From positions 1 to 21,994 of IMG/VR virus record IMGVR_UViG_3300008450_000523: a stretch of DNA of 21,994 nucleotides, one strand, 5' to 3'. Shown one piece after another: positions 15,551 through 21,441 of the stretch. Origin of the DNA: a virus. Position numbers and translations under genes: made by a program. A model generated the notes under the pieces. That model ran no database searches. It was given only the letters and a program-made list of their open reading frames with translations, and was not told where the DNA came from. Numbering within the stretch: position 1 is the first letter of the stretch; each line of letters starts with the position of its first letter.

Positions 15551-15897
15551 TGGCTAACAATATTGCCTTTCAGCCGATGGGCAACTGCGTGGTGGCGGTT
15601 GCTGCGTCCGCGAACACTCAAGGGGCTGTGGTTTCTTTAACGGCTGTTAGTCCGGTGAATCAATACTTGGTGTTCAATACAAGTAAAGACTATCCTGTGT
15701 TTGTTGCCTATGGACAAACAGCAAATATCACAGCAAGCATTCCCACTGCCAATGGCGCTCCGGTAGTTGCCATCCCACCATACAGTGAAAAGGTTTTTAC
15801 AGGGCCGCAGGTTAGCGCAACCAAAACGGTCTATGTCCGCATCATTGCGCCTCATAACAATGCGGAACTGTACATCACGCCAGGCGAGGGTTTGTAA
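15550..15897 (+). CDS. small virion-type protein, copy 2 (related to the one at 6161)
   Basis: A 115-residue beta-rich neutral protein, with TAATG overlap at both ends. It aligns with the 6161 product across NQYLVFN, VFVAYGQTA and YITPGEGL; the middle differs. The final 27 bases are 25/27 identical to the first copy. It precedes the holin, which starts on its stop. A decoration protein or minor head or tail protein is likely, but position next to lysis genes is unusual for that. Function unknown. Confidence 0.65.
   Translation: MANNIAFQPMGNCVVAVAASANTQGAVVSLTAVSPVNQYLVFNTSKDYPVFVAYGQTANITASIPTANGAPVVAIPPYSEKVFTGPQVSATKTVYVRIIAPHNNAELYITPGEGL
15871..15897 (+). repeat. 27-bp dispersed repeat, copy 2
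   Basis: Second copy of the sequence at 6464-6490, 25 of 27 bases the same, including the stop codon. It may have arisen by gene duplication under a constraint at the C-terminus, or by gene conversion. Confidence 0.8.
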
Positions 15898-16304
15898 TGT
15901 CGCTTGATCCGATCAGCGCCATACTGAACATTGGTAGCAAAGTCATAGACCGGCTTTGGCCTGATCCAACCCAGGCTGCTGCCGCAAAGCTAGAACTGTT
16001 TAAGTTGCAACAGTCTGGTGAGTTGCAGCAGATCATGGGGCAGTTAGAAATAAACAAAGTGGAAGCTGCGAATGCTTCCGTTTTTGTTTCTGGATGGCGT
16101 CCTTTTATCGGCTGGATATGTGGCGCTGCTTGTGCCTGGAACTGGATCGGGATAAGCGTAGCCAAGACGATTGCAGCATTTGCTCACTATGACATCAACC
16201 TAAGTCCTGCTGACCTGTCTGAGATGCTTCCGGTATTGATGGGAATGCTTGGCTTGGGTGCGCTGCGTACTGTTGAGAAGATTCAAGGAGTGGCGGCAAA
16301 GTGA
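15897..16304 (+). CDS. holin of the 3-TM (GTA_holin_3TM-like) family
   Basis: A 135-residue protein. The N-terminal half is an amphipathic helix with Gln, Ala and Leu (KLELFKLQQSGELQQIMGQL), typical of GTA/phage 3-TM holins. Then come the conserved SGWRPFIGWICGAACAWNW (residues 65-83), a second segment to about 96, and a C-terminal hydrophobic stretch (MLPVLMGMLGLGALRT, 110-125). It would form lesions in the inner membrane to release the endolysin. The ATG lies on the previous stop, with GGCGAGGG upstream. It overlaps the endolysin by GTGA. Confidence 0.85.
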   Translation: MSLDPISAILNIGSKVIDRLWPDPTQAAAAKLELFKLQQSGELQQIMGQLEINKVEAANASVFVSGWRPFIGWICGAACAWNWIGISVAKTIAAFAHYDINLSPADLSEMLPVLMGMLGLGALRTVEKIQGVAAK

Positions 16305-16720
16305 TTAACAGCCGTAAGATTGAAGACCTGCTGCCAGTGGTTCGGGAGCGCGTCGAGAAGATGATTGCTGATTGTGAAGCAGAAGGTATAGAACTGCTTG
16401 TCACTAGCACCTACCGAGATAACTTCAGCCAAGCAGCGCTGTACGCTCAAGGCAGAACCGCACCAGGGAGGATTGTCACGAATGCACGGGCTGGTCAGTC
16501 TTTTCATAATTACCGTTGTGCTGTGGATGTCGTTCCGTTACTACACGGAAAACCTGTTTGGGATTCCAAGAACTCAATCTGGCAAGACGTTGGCAGAATA
16601 GGTAAAGCAGCAGGATTAGAGTGGGCGGGTGATTGGCAGCGGTTTAAGGAATATCCGCACTTCCAGTACACAGGTGGCGTGACATTGGCGCAACTACAGC
16701 GAGGAGCCAAAATTGTCTGA
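16301..16720 (+). CDS. endolysin, L-alanyl-D-glutamate peptidase (M15 family)
   Basis: A 139-residue protein with a GTG start that overlaps the holin TGA; AAGGAG at 16285-16290 supports it. It shows the M15 zinc-peptidase order: SFHNYRCAVDVVP (residues 67-79; H69 and D76 as zinc ligands) and KEYPHFQY (116-123; H120 as third ligand). E117 sits where the T5 enzyme has its catalytic Asp. It is single-domain with no cell-wall-binding module or signal peptide, as in T5-like lysins of Gram-negative hosts, and would cut peptide bridges of the murein after holin opening. The DNA context (immediately after a holin) agrees. Confidence 0.88.
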   Translation: MINSRKIEDLLPVVRERVEKMIADCEAEGIELLVTSTYRDNFSQAALYAQGRTAPGRIVTNARAGQSFHNYRCAVDVVPLLHGKPVWDSKNSIWQDVGRIGKAAGLEWAGDWQRFKEYPHFQYTGGVTLAQLQRGAKIV

Positions 16721-17114
16721 GAAAGAAGTTTTAGACCCTTCTGGCTTCCCTATTGAAATGGATAGGCCAGTGGTCTTTGAAGAAGATGACTTCGAGAATC
16801 CGCATACTGAACTTTCCATTACCGAATCAGCAGAGGATTTAGGATTGCCTGGTGGCGGTTTTTATAACGTGCCTAGCATCTATGGCGGTGTGATCTACGA
16901 TCCAAAGACACAGTTCGATATCATCAAGCAAAACGTCCAGAAGCAAGCGCAAACAGGATTCCGTTTCCCTAACTTTCCATCTATAGAGGAAGCAGAGAAA
17001 GCCGCGCAAGCCCGTAGCGCCTATTTCAATCAGATCAAAGCAGATATGCTGCGCCAAGCAGTAGAAAAACGTCGGCAAGAACTCTTACTTCAAATGATGA
17101 AGATAGGACAATGA
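16713..17114 (+). CDS. acidic phage protein of unknown function (133 aa)
   Basis: Starts at TTG 16713, overlapping the endolysin by 8 bases, with GAGGAG at 16701-16706; no good ATG fits near. The 133-residue product has an acidic, disordered N-terminus (FEEDDFENPHTELSITESAE), a Gly-Pro-rich middle (GLPGGGFYNVPSIYGGVIYD), and a C-terminal helix (SIEEAEKAAQARSAYFNQIK). The segment FPNFPSIEEAEKAAQARS recalls short phage proteins with the same tail, often near lysis or virion genes. Function unknown. The unusual start may reduce expression. Confidence 0.6.
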   Translation: MSEKEVLDPSGFPIEMDRPVVFEEDDFENPHTELSITESAEDLGLPGGGFYNVPSIYGGVIYDPKTQFDIIKQNVQKQAQTGFRFPNFPSIEEAEKAAQARSAYFNQIKADMLRQAVEKRRQELLLQMMKIGQ

Positions 17115-17347
17115 TGTCTAAAACTAACGTAAAGCTATCGGTAGGTAGGGGTGAGAAGCTGTCAGTTAAGGCTGGCGGTGGACTGACTGCCAAAGGCAGA
17201 GCCAAGTACAACCGTGCGACCGGCAGCAACCTACAAGCCCCGACCAAAGATACCTCTAACCCACGTCACAAGTCTTTTTGCGCCCGTAGCCGCAACTGGA
17301 CAGGTGATCGTGGCAAAGCAGCCAGAAAGCGTTGGGGTTGTCGTTGA
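17111..17347 (+). CDS. small basic DUF6321-like protein
   Basis: A 78-residue basic protein (the ATG at 17111 or the next at 17114). Residues 23-43 have GGLTAKGRAKYNRATGSNL, and the C-terminus has SFCARSRNW and KAARKRWGC; I recall this as a DUF6321-type pattern in phages. C57 and C77 are the only cysteines I see, so a zinc site would need a partner. It overlaps its neighbours on both sides (17111-17114, and TTGA at 17344-17347). Function unknown; nucleic-acid binding is plausible. Confidence 0.6.
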   Translation: MMSKTNVKLSVGRGEKLSVKAGGGLTAKGRAKYNRATGSNLQAPTKDTSNPRHKSFCARSRNWTGDRGKAARKRWGCR

Positions 17348-17856
17348 GCCATCCAGCACAAATTGAATTCGTTGCCAGCCTCAAGTCACAGTTCCCTGAT
17401 TACTTTGTTCGTAAGAACGTCCTGGAAGTTGGCAGCCTAAACATCAATGGTTCAATACGTCCATTTTTTGAGCAATGTATCTATGTTGGCGTTGATCTTG
17501 GCGCAGGAACCGATGTTGATGTGGTGGCTAGAGGAGAAGACCTCACCTATGCTGATGGCAGTTTTGATGTTGTTGCTAGCTGTGAGTGCTTTGAGCATAA
17601 TCCTGCTTGGCTGAAAACCTTTGCCAATATGATCAGGATGTCATCCGGCCTGGTCTTCTTTAGCTGCGCGACCACAGGCAGGGCAGAGCATGGCACACGC
17701 CGCACCAGTCCACATGATGCGCCATTCTGCGGTGACTACTACCGCAACCTAACCGAGCAAGACTTTCGAGAAGCGTTTGACCTGTCAGAATTCCGACAGT
17801 ATGCTTTTACCACTAACGATCAGGCGCACGACCTTTACTTTTGGGGTGTCAAATGA
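17344..17856 (+). CDS. SAM-dependent methyltransferase-like protein (type 11-like)
   Basis: About 170 residues when started at TTG 17344, which overlaps the previous stop as TTGA and gives the likely MSHPAQ N-terminus; TTGs at 17332 and 17338 are alternatives, and no early ATG exists. The class I fold signature is present: motif I as VLEVGSLNING (26-36), acidic D51 after strand 2 (YVGVDLG), and strand 4 SFDVVASCECFEH. This is shorter than usual, with a minimal C-terminus (YYRNLTEQDFREAF, DLYFWGVK). Substrate is unknown: DNA, protein, or small molecule. It lies between two tiny basic proteins in the late operon rather than in the early block. Confidence 0.75.
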   Translation: MSHPAQIEFVASLKSQFPDYFVRKNVLEVGSLNINGSIRPFFEQCIYVGVDLGAGTDVDVVARGEDLTYADGSFDVVASCECFEHNPAWLKTFANMIRMSSGLVFFSCATTGRAEHGTRRTSPHDAPFCGDYYRNLTEQDFREAFDLSEFRQYAFTTNDQAHDLYFWGVK

Positions 17857-18008
17857 AAGACGGACTCTACGCAAACATCAATGCCAAGAGAGCAAGGATC
17901 AAAGCCGGTAGTGGTGAGAGGATGAGAGCGCCTGGTAGTAAGGGCGCTCCCACCGCAGCAGACTTTAAGAAGTCAGCAAAAACAGCCAAAAGAGAAACAA
18001 AAAGGTAA
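17853..18008 (+). CDS. tiny basic phage protein of the GLYANI-type
   Basis: A 51-residue protein starting at the ATGA overlap (17853-17856), with GGGGTG upstream. It reads KDGLYANINAKRARIKAG, then ERMRAPGSKGAPTAADF, and a lysine-rich tail. I recall the same pattern in small proteins of several unrelated phages, sometimes fused to other domains. It is highly basic (16 Lys/Arg) with few acids and likely contacts nucleic acid or an acidic partner. The last gene on the plus strand. Its 3' third is antisense to the small minus-strand ORF at 17965-18060. Confidence 0.65.
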   Translation: MKDGLYANINAKRARIKAGSGERMRAPGSKGAPTAADFKKSAKTAKRETKR

Positions 18009-18060
18009 GGATCGTTGCTCCGATCCCGACCAGCATTCCTGCAACAAACAGGATGCTCAC
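17965..18060 (-). CDS. possible 31-aa single-pass membrane peptide
   Basis: A GTG at 18060-18058 overlaps the TGA of the HTH gene as GTGA and opens a 31-codon frame: MSILFVAGMLVGIGATILTF then LFLFWLFLLTS. The sequence is one uninterrupted hydrophobic span with no charge. It overlaps the end of the plus-strand gene antisense. The overlap pattern matches the coupling seen elsewhere in this phage, which is the main argument for it. Short hydrophobic frames do occur by chance, so this is tentative. Confidence 0.35.
   Translation of the reverse strand: MSILFVAGMLVGIGATILTFLFLFWLFLLTS
18009..18026 (-). terminator. possible terminator hairpin at the convergent junction
   Basis: GGATCG (18009-18014) pairs with CGATCC (18021-18026) around a six-base loop. 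Read on the minus strand the stem is followed by TTACC and then a T-rich tract (TTTTTGTTTCTCTTTT). On the plus strand it directly follows a stop codon but has no T-run. Six pairs and a broken T-tract make it a weak candidate, more likely for the minus-strand operon. If the 31-aa frame above is real, this stem would lie inside it. Confidence 0.3.
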
Positions 18061-18296
18061 TCGGCTGCGCTACTAGGTAAGTAGCCCCTAATCTTTTCCA
18101 GACTCCAATCTGTCGCATCATGCACCGCCAGCAGATAAGTTGGCGTAAATGTCATCTTGCCATGCCGTAGTCTGCTTAATATGGATGGCGTGATCTCCAA
18201 GAACTCTGACAGGTGGCGATCATTCTTTATCTTGAACTCGCGCCTGATAGCATCAAAGATGTCGTTAGGCTGATTGTCTGTTGTTTCTTCTGACAT
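18057..18296 (-). CDS. small helix-turn-helix regulator
   Basis: A 79-residue protein with GGAGA upstream of its ATG. Residues 12-70 show an XRE/Cro-like pattern: IFDAIRREFKIKNDRHLSEF, then ITPSILSRLRHGKMTF with the recognition-helix-like PSILSRLRHG. The end (SLEKIRGYLPSSAAE) forms a last helix. It resembles small phage HTH proteins near the end of early operons. It would bind DNA as a transcription regulator, but no operators are visible here. It is the last clear gene in its operon. Confidence 0.7.
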   Translation of the reverse strand: MSEETTDNQPNDIFDAIRREFKIKNDRHLSEFLEITPSILSRLRHGKMTFTPTYLLAVHDATDWSLEKIRGYLPSSAAE

Positions 18297-18305
18297 GATC
18301 TCTCC

Positions 18306-19049
18306 TTATGGTGCTGGCGTCAGAGCGCCTTCAAATACATAGGTTCCAACGTGCGCTAGGTGCGCCCAGGGCGCTGCGTGAACTTGACCGCCAGCCTCCC
18401 GCCAGATACGGCAGAAGTGGTAATCCTCTGACAACAAGCGGTTTGTGCCTGGTTCAATGCTGGTAGCAAAGAACTCCTTGATATCATCAGCCTTGATGTT
18501 GCCAGCTAGGTCTGTGACATCGTTGGTGTAGGTTGGTACTTGGTCTGCCAGCTTCTCGAACACTTCCCGCTTGATGATCATGAAGCCTGTGCCGCCATTC
18601 CAAATCTCTACAGGTTCATTGACCGGCACTGTTACCTCGCCTGAGTAGCCCACCAGGTTGACCACAAAGCTACCTGTGTGCCACTTCAATTCATCGGGTG
18701 ACACGCCAGCGTCTACCGCTTTAGAAACGCCATGCCAGTTGATTTCTTTCTTAGGATAGATGCCACAGATAATGTCTTTGTCAGCGTCTAGCATAGGGAA
18801 TACATCACCAGGATTGAAGCGTATGTCAGCGTCAATGAAGAACAAGTGGGTGCAGTCAGTCTTTAGGAACTGGTGAACCAATGCGTTGCGTCCTCTGGTG
18901 ATCAGGCTTTCGTTGAACATGAAGGACATCATGGTGGTGATCTCTTTGTCACGCATCATGTTGTTTAGTTGCAGCAAAGACTGAGCATAGAAGCCGAAAC
19001 ATTGACCGCCGTACATAGGTGTGCAAATGAACACTTTTGGTTTAGACAT
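18306..19049 (-). CDS. GT-A family glycosyltransferase
   Basis: A 247-residue protein of the GT2-like GT-A fold. It has a nucleotide-sugar binding start (KVFICTPMYGGQCFGFY), a DxD metal motif in THLFFIDADIRF (D73, D75), an acceptor-region NGGTGFMIIKREVF (151-164) and SEDYHFCRIWREAGG (207-221) with the likely catalytic acid E208 or D209. No membrane anchor or signal peptide, so it acts in the cytoplasm. It could decorate phage DNA or proteins, or change host surface sugars. It overlaps the end of the HNH gene by 8 bases and precedes the HTH regulator. The sugar donor and acceptor cannot be read from the sequence. Confidence 0.78.
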   Translation of the reverse strand: MSKPKVFICTPMYGGQCFGFYAQSLLQLNNMMRDKEITTMMSFMFNESLITRGRNALVHQFLKTDCTHLFFIDADIRFNPGDVFPMLDADKDIICGIYPKKEINWHGVSKAVDAGVSPDELKWHTGSFVVNLVGYSGEVTVPVNEPVEIWNGGTGFMIIKREVFEKLADQVPTYTNDVTDLAGNIKADDIKEFFATSIEPGTNRLLSEDYHFCRIWREAGGQVHAAPWAHLAHVGTYVFEGALTPAP

Positions 19050-19497
19050 TTTTCCAGACCTTTCCGTTTCTGATGTTGTTTATTGTTTGGCGGCAAACAC
19101 TAAATTCAATAGAAATTTCTGAGTCCGAAAGCCCTGTTGAAAACAAGTATTTGATGTCTTTAACATCTTCTTTGTTTAGTTTAGACATAGGGTTGCGCTC
19201 CCCTTTTGTGCTTCGCCCTTTCCTTGCCATATCCTCAAGATTTTGCTTTTGAGTTCCAAGAAATAAGTGGGCTGGATTGACGCAATACACATTGTCGCAG
19301 GCATGGCAAACGTGCATATCTTTTGGTATTTCTCCAATGAATGCTTCGTATGATGCGCGATGAGCGTAATGTTTACGGTTGTTACTAATGATTTGACCGT
19401 AACCCCTAACGGTTGTAGTTCCCATCCATACCCAACAACCACCTTCAGGTATGCGCTCTACCTTATTTTCTATTCTTTCTTTGGTAATTGGATTCAT
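19042..19497 (-). CDS. HNH homing endonuclease (HNH_3 with C-terminal HTH)
   Basis: A 151-residue protein. Residues 45-85 carry the HNH_3 core: AHRASYEAFIG, then HVCHACDNVYCVNPAHLFLG, with H65, N74 and H77 as catalytic-type residues and C64, C67 and C72 as metal-type cysteines. A C-terminal 45 residues (SKLNKEDVKDIKYLFS, then DSEISIEFSVCRQTINNIRN) look like a NUMOD-type helix-turn-helix for DNA contact. The start (WVWMGTTTVRGYGQI) matches the family N-terminus. It is more AT-rich than flanking genes and sits between two unrelated genes by an ATGA overlap upstream and 8-base overlap downstream. Likely a free-standing selfish gene. Confidence 0.82.
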   Translation of the reverse strand: MNPITKERIENKVERIPEGGCWVWMGTTTVRGYGQIISNNRKHYAHRASYEAFIGEIPKDMHVCHACDNVYCVNPAHLFLGTQKQNLEDMARKGRSTKGERNPMSKLNKEDVKDIKYLFSTGLSDSEISIEFSVCRQTINNIRNGKVWKNV

Positions 19498-19700
19498 ATT
19501 GTCATCCTATAAAACCACTTGTCATTACGCCGCTGACAGTCGATCTGATAACCGTTCTGCCGCAACTCCGAGATGATGCTATTAACTGCACAAACACCTG
19601 CCCTCTGGATGATCTCCAGGGTAGTAAACTCACCACCGCCTGACAGCAGCTTAAACACACGCTGCAAGCGATCAGACCTAGTTAGGTTCGCTGCGTTCAT
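19494..19700 (-). CDS. small winged-helix / HTH_55-like protein
   Basis: A 68-residue protein joined by ATGA overlaps at both ends. It begins with NLTRSDRLQRVFKLLSGG and continues with FTTLEIIQRAGVCAVNSIIS, then ELRQNGYQIDCQRRNDKWF; this fits the HTH_55-type winged helix common in early phage operons. Probably a small DNA-binding protein. It lies between the nuclease-like gene and the HNH insertion. No target is visible. Confidence 0.65.
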   Translation of the reverse strand: MNAANLTRSDRLQRVFKLLSGGGEFTTLEIIQRAGVCAVNSIISELRQNGYQIDCQRRNDKWFYRMTI

Positions 19701-20017
19701 GAAATATCCTCCACTCTCAAAACGTATCTGCCTTTGACATTCTTGCGCCAGCCGTGAACTTCAACTCGAATACCGGCATCTCTGACCAGCGCAATCGTGG
19801 GTGATTCTTGAATCTTCTTGATCCTCTCTGCGACACCTGTGCTCGTCACCTGAACGGCTAAGACTTCGTTCTTGCGAATAGCTAGGATGTCGCACCATCC
19901 CCAAAGGTCTTGACGTATCTTTGACCAAGGATTCCACTTCTCTACTATCGCGCAGAAGTAGCCCTGTTCTCGCAGATACTCAAGACTGCGTTGGGTTGGC
20001 GTTTTAGAGGAAGCCAT
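19697..20017 (-). CDS. small PD-(D/E)XK-fold-like protein
   Basis: A 106-residue protein. It opens with TPTQRSLEYLREQGYFCAIV, then KIRQDLWGWCDILAIRKNEV, then LAVQVTSTGVAERIKKI; this is the strand order of small PD-(D/E)XK nuclease-like phage proteins, with D in CDILAI and Q-V-T where E-X-K is expected. The C-terminus has RVEVHGWRKNVKGRYVLR. The missing ExK lysine and acid make catalysis uncertain. It sits next to recombination genes, so repair, resolution or DNA-binding are possible. TAATG overlap with the next upstream gene. Confidence 0.55.
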   Translation of the reverse strand: MASSKTPTQRSLEYLREQGYFCAIVEKWNPWSKIRQDLWGWCDILAIRKNEVLAVQVTSTGVAERIKKIQESPTIALVRDAGIRVEVHGWRKNVKGRYVLRVEDIS

Positions 20018-20319
20018 TAGAACGGTACTTCGTCATCCTTGAATGGGTCATACTCTCTAGGCTTCTTCAATGTTGCCGAGGGCGCTTCCATTGGTGGCTT
20101 GCGGTAATTAGGATCGGGTGTCCAGTTATCCTGCGCTAGGCTGATCAGTTCACCGATTCTGGTGGCTTTCTTCCAAGCAGCGATCTTGATTTGCTCACCC
20201 GCCTTAACATCTCGGTCTACAGTGATCACGCCCTTGTAGTCAGGCTGTGCTGATCCTGGCGCTTTCTTATCGTTCTGAAAGAGTACGCCCTTGCCTGGTT
20301 CTGATTGATGCTGTTTCAT
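20017..20319 (-). CDS. SSB-like protein with DUF736-like body and acidic tip
   Basis: A 100-residue protein. Residues 12-65 (VLFQNDKKAPGSAQPDYKG, then VDRDVKAGEQIKIAAWKK) recall DUF736-like proteins and OB-fold-like strand order. The C-terminus DPFKDDEVPF ends in the D-D-x-(I/V)-P-F pattern of bacterial SSB tips, which recruit replication and repair partners. The middle linker is proline-rich. Neighbours are a RecT-like gene (ATGA overlap) and a nuclease-like gene (TAATG), so a single-stranded DNA-binding role is likely. The body is shorter than E. coli SSB. The tip motif is seen directly; ssDNA binding is inferred. Confidence 0.6.
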   Translation of the reverse strand: MKQHQSEPGKGVLFQNDKKAPGSAQPDYKGVITVDRDVKAGEQIKIAAWKKATRIGELISLAQDNWTPDPNYRKPPMEAPSATLKKPREYDPFKDDEVPF

Positions 20320-21125
20320 ACTTCCTCCAAGGTAGTGACTGCTGCCAAGACTTTGGTCTTTGCTGTCGGTGTCATGTTTTCAATAACGTGCTGGTTTGCC
20401 TTCTTGAAAGCTTTGAGTTTCTCTAGCTTCTGCTTGTCATCAAGCTTTCCTGCTTTTACCTTTGAAATCATTTGGTAGAAAATAGTCTCCCAAGCGTCTA
20501 AGTTCTCCGCCAAGTCGTATGGTTCCTCTTGACCTGGTATGTACAGAGGCAAAAAATCTTCACCTACGGTCTTAGCTGACTTAATCTCGTCAACGATGTC
20601 TGCCGCACCCATGTCTTTGATCTCTGGCGTGACAACCTTTGCCGGTTTATCGTCAAAGTCTTGGACTTCTTCGACGCTATAGGTTCCAACCACACAGCCT
20701 GGATACACTGCTCTGATTCCTTCTGAGATGCAGCGCGATCTAAGCATTGCGCGAGGATACTTATGCCATCCCGAACTAGGCTTAACCAAACCAATATGCT
20801 TTGCCTGATCGATAGTCCAAGTAACAGTAATAGACCCGCCACTAGGATGACTAAAAATTCCAGAAACTCGTTCATCTGTGTAGTCCTCCCATTGAACTTT
20901 TCCACCAGCGCCCTGAAACCTTGCCAGCATTGCGTCAGCTTTTAGTGCTGGTCTGCCCTGAATGATGTGATAGTCACGCGCAGCTATTGCAGGGTGCTGG
21001 CCTTCTGCTTGAGCGATCAGCATTAGCGCCATAGCTTCGTCTGAAGTCTTGACACCAAACAAACCTGACTTAGCCACAGCTAACGCCATGCGCTCTATGT
21101 CTTGAACTGGTACTAAGTTACTCAT
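20316..21125 (-). CDS. RecT-like single-strand annealing protein
   Basis: A 269-residue protein. The N-terminal 170 residues show DIERMALAVAKSGLFGVKT, then AMALMLIAQAEGQHPAIAAR, DYHIIQGRPALKADAML, and KYPRAMLRSRCISEGIRAVY, a pattern I recall from phage RecT-like recombinases. The C-terminal 90 residues are acidic and helical and likely contact partners. It is adjacent to the YqaJ-like exonuclease fragment and the SSB-like gene, a usual trio in phage recombination. It starts with a strong AGGAGATGAG ribosome site and overlaps the upstream 104-aa gene by 8 bases. Family by pattern only. Confidence 0.7.
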   Translation of the reverse strand: MSNLVPVQDIERMALAVAKSGLFGVKTSDEAMALMLIAQAEGQHPAIAARDYHIIQGRPALKADAMLARFQGAGGKVQWEDYTDERVSGIFSHPSGGSITVTWTIDQAKHIGLVKPSSGWHKYPRAMLRSRCISEGIRAVYPGCVVGTYSVEEVQDFDDKPAKVVTPEIKDMGAADIVDEIKSAKTVGEDFLPLYIPGQEEPYDLAENLDAWETIFYQMISKVKAGKLDDKQKLEKLKAFKKANQHVIENMTPTAKTKVLAAVTTLEEV

Positions 21126-21432
21126 TTCTCATCTCCTCAGTATCTCCGCCATAAGCATCAATAAACATTTCCATATCTACTTCTAAAATCTGCAACATGA
21201 TTGTGAAAGATCGAGCAACATCGAAATCGCTTTCGGCAACCACGCCATCTAAAATTTTTTCTTTCCAGTCAGACAAATCAATATCGCCCCACATGATCAT
21301 CAGTCTTTTTAGACCAATCACGGCTTCTTGAAATTGTTTGATGGTTTTGTTGGCAAGTCGCTCGTTCATTTCCCTTGTTTGTTTTGCGTACTTTTCATGT
21401 AGTTCTTTACGCATTTTTTCTATGTCATCCAT
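21118..21432 (-). CDS. unknown helical protein between exonuclease and RecT genes
   Basis: A 104-residue charged helical protein (KMRKELHEKYAKQTREMNER, then QEAVIGLKRLMIMWGDIDLS) ending in an acidic DAYGGDTEEMRNE. It begins 9 bases after the exonuclease stop with AAGGAGATGAG directly before the ATG. It overlaps the RecT-like gene by 8 bases. It is more AT-rich than either neighbour, which may mean a separate origin. Perhaps an exonuclease or RecT partner; no family recognised. Confidence 0.55.
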   Translation of the reverse strand: MDDIEKMRKELHEKYAKQTREMNERLANKTIKQFQEAVIGLKRLMIMWGDIDLSDWKEKILDGVVAESDFDVARSFTIMLQILEVDMEMFIDAYGGDTEEMRNE

Positions 21433-21441
21433 CTCATCTCC

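Noticed and set aside
17867-18121. 84-residue minus-strand hydrophobic frame
   Set aside because: It overlaps the HTH gene and is antisense to the basic 51-aa gene; its start lies inside the HTH gene with no ribosome site. The GTGA-coupled 31-aa frame explains the hydrophobic part better.
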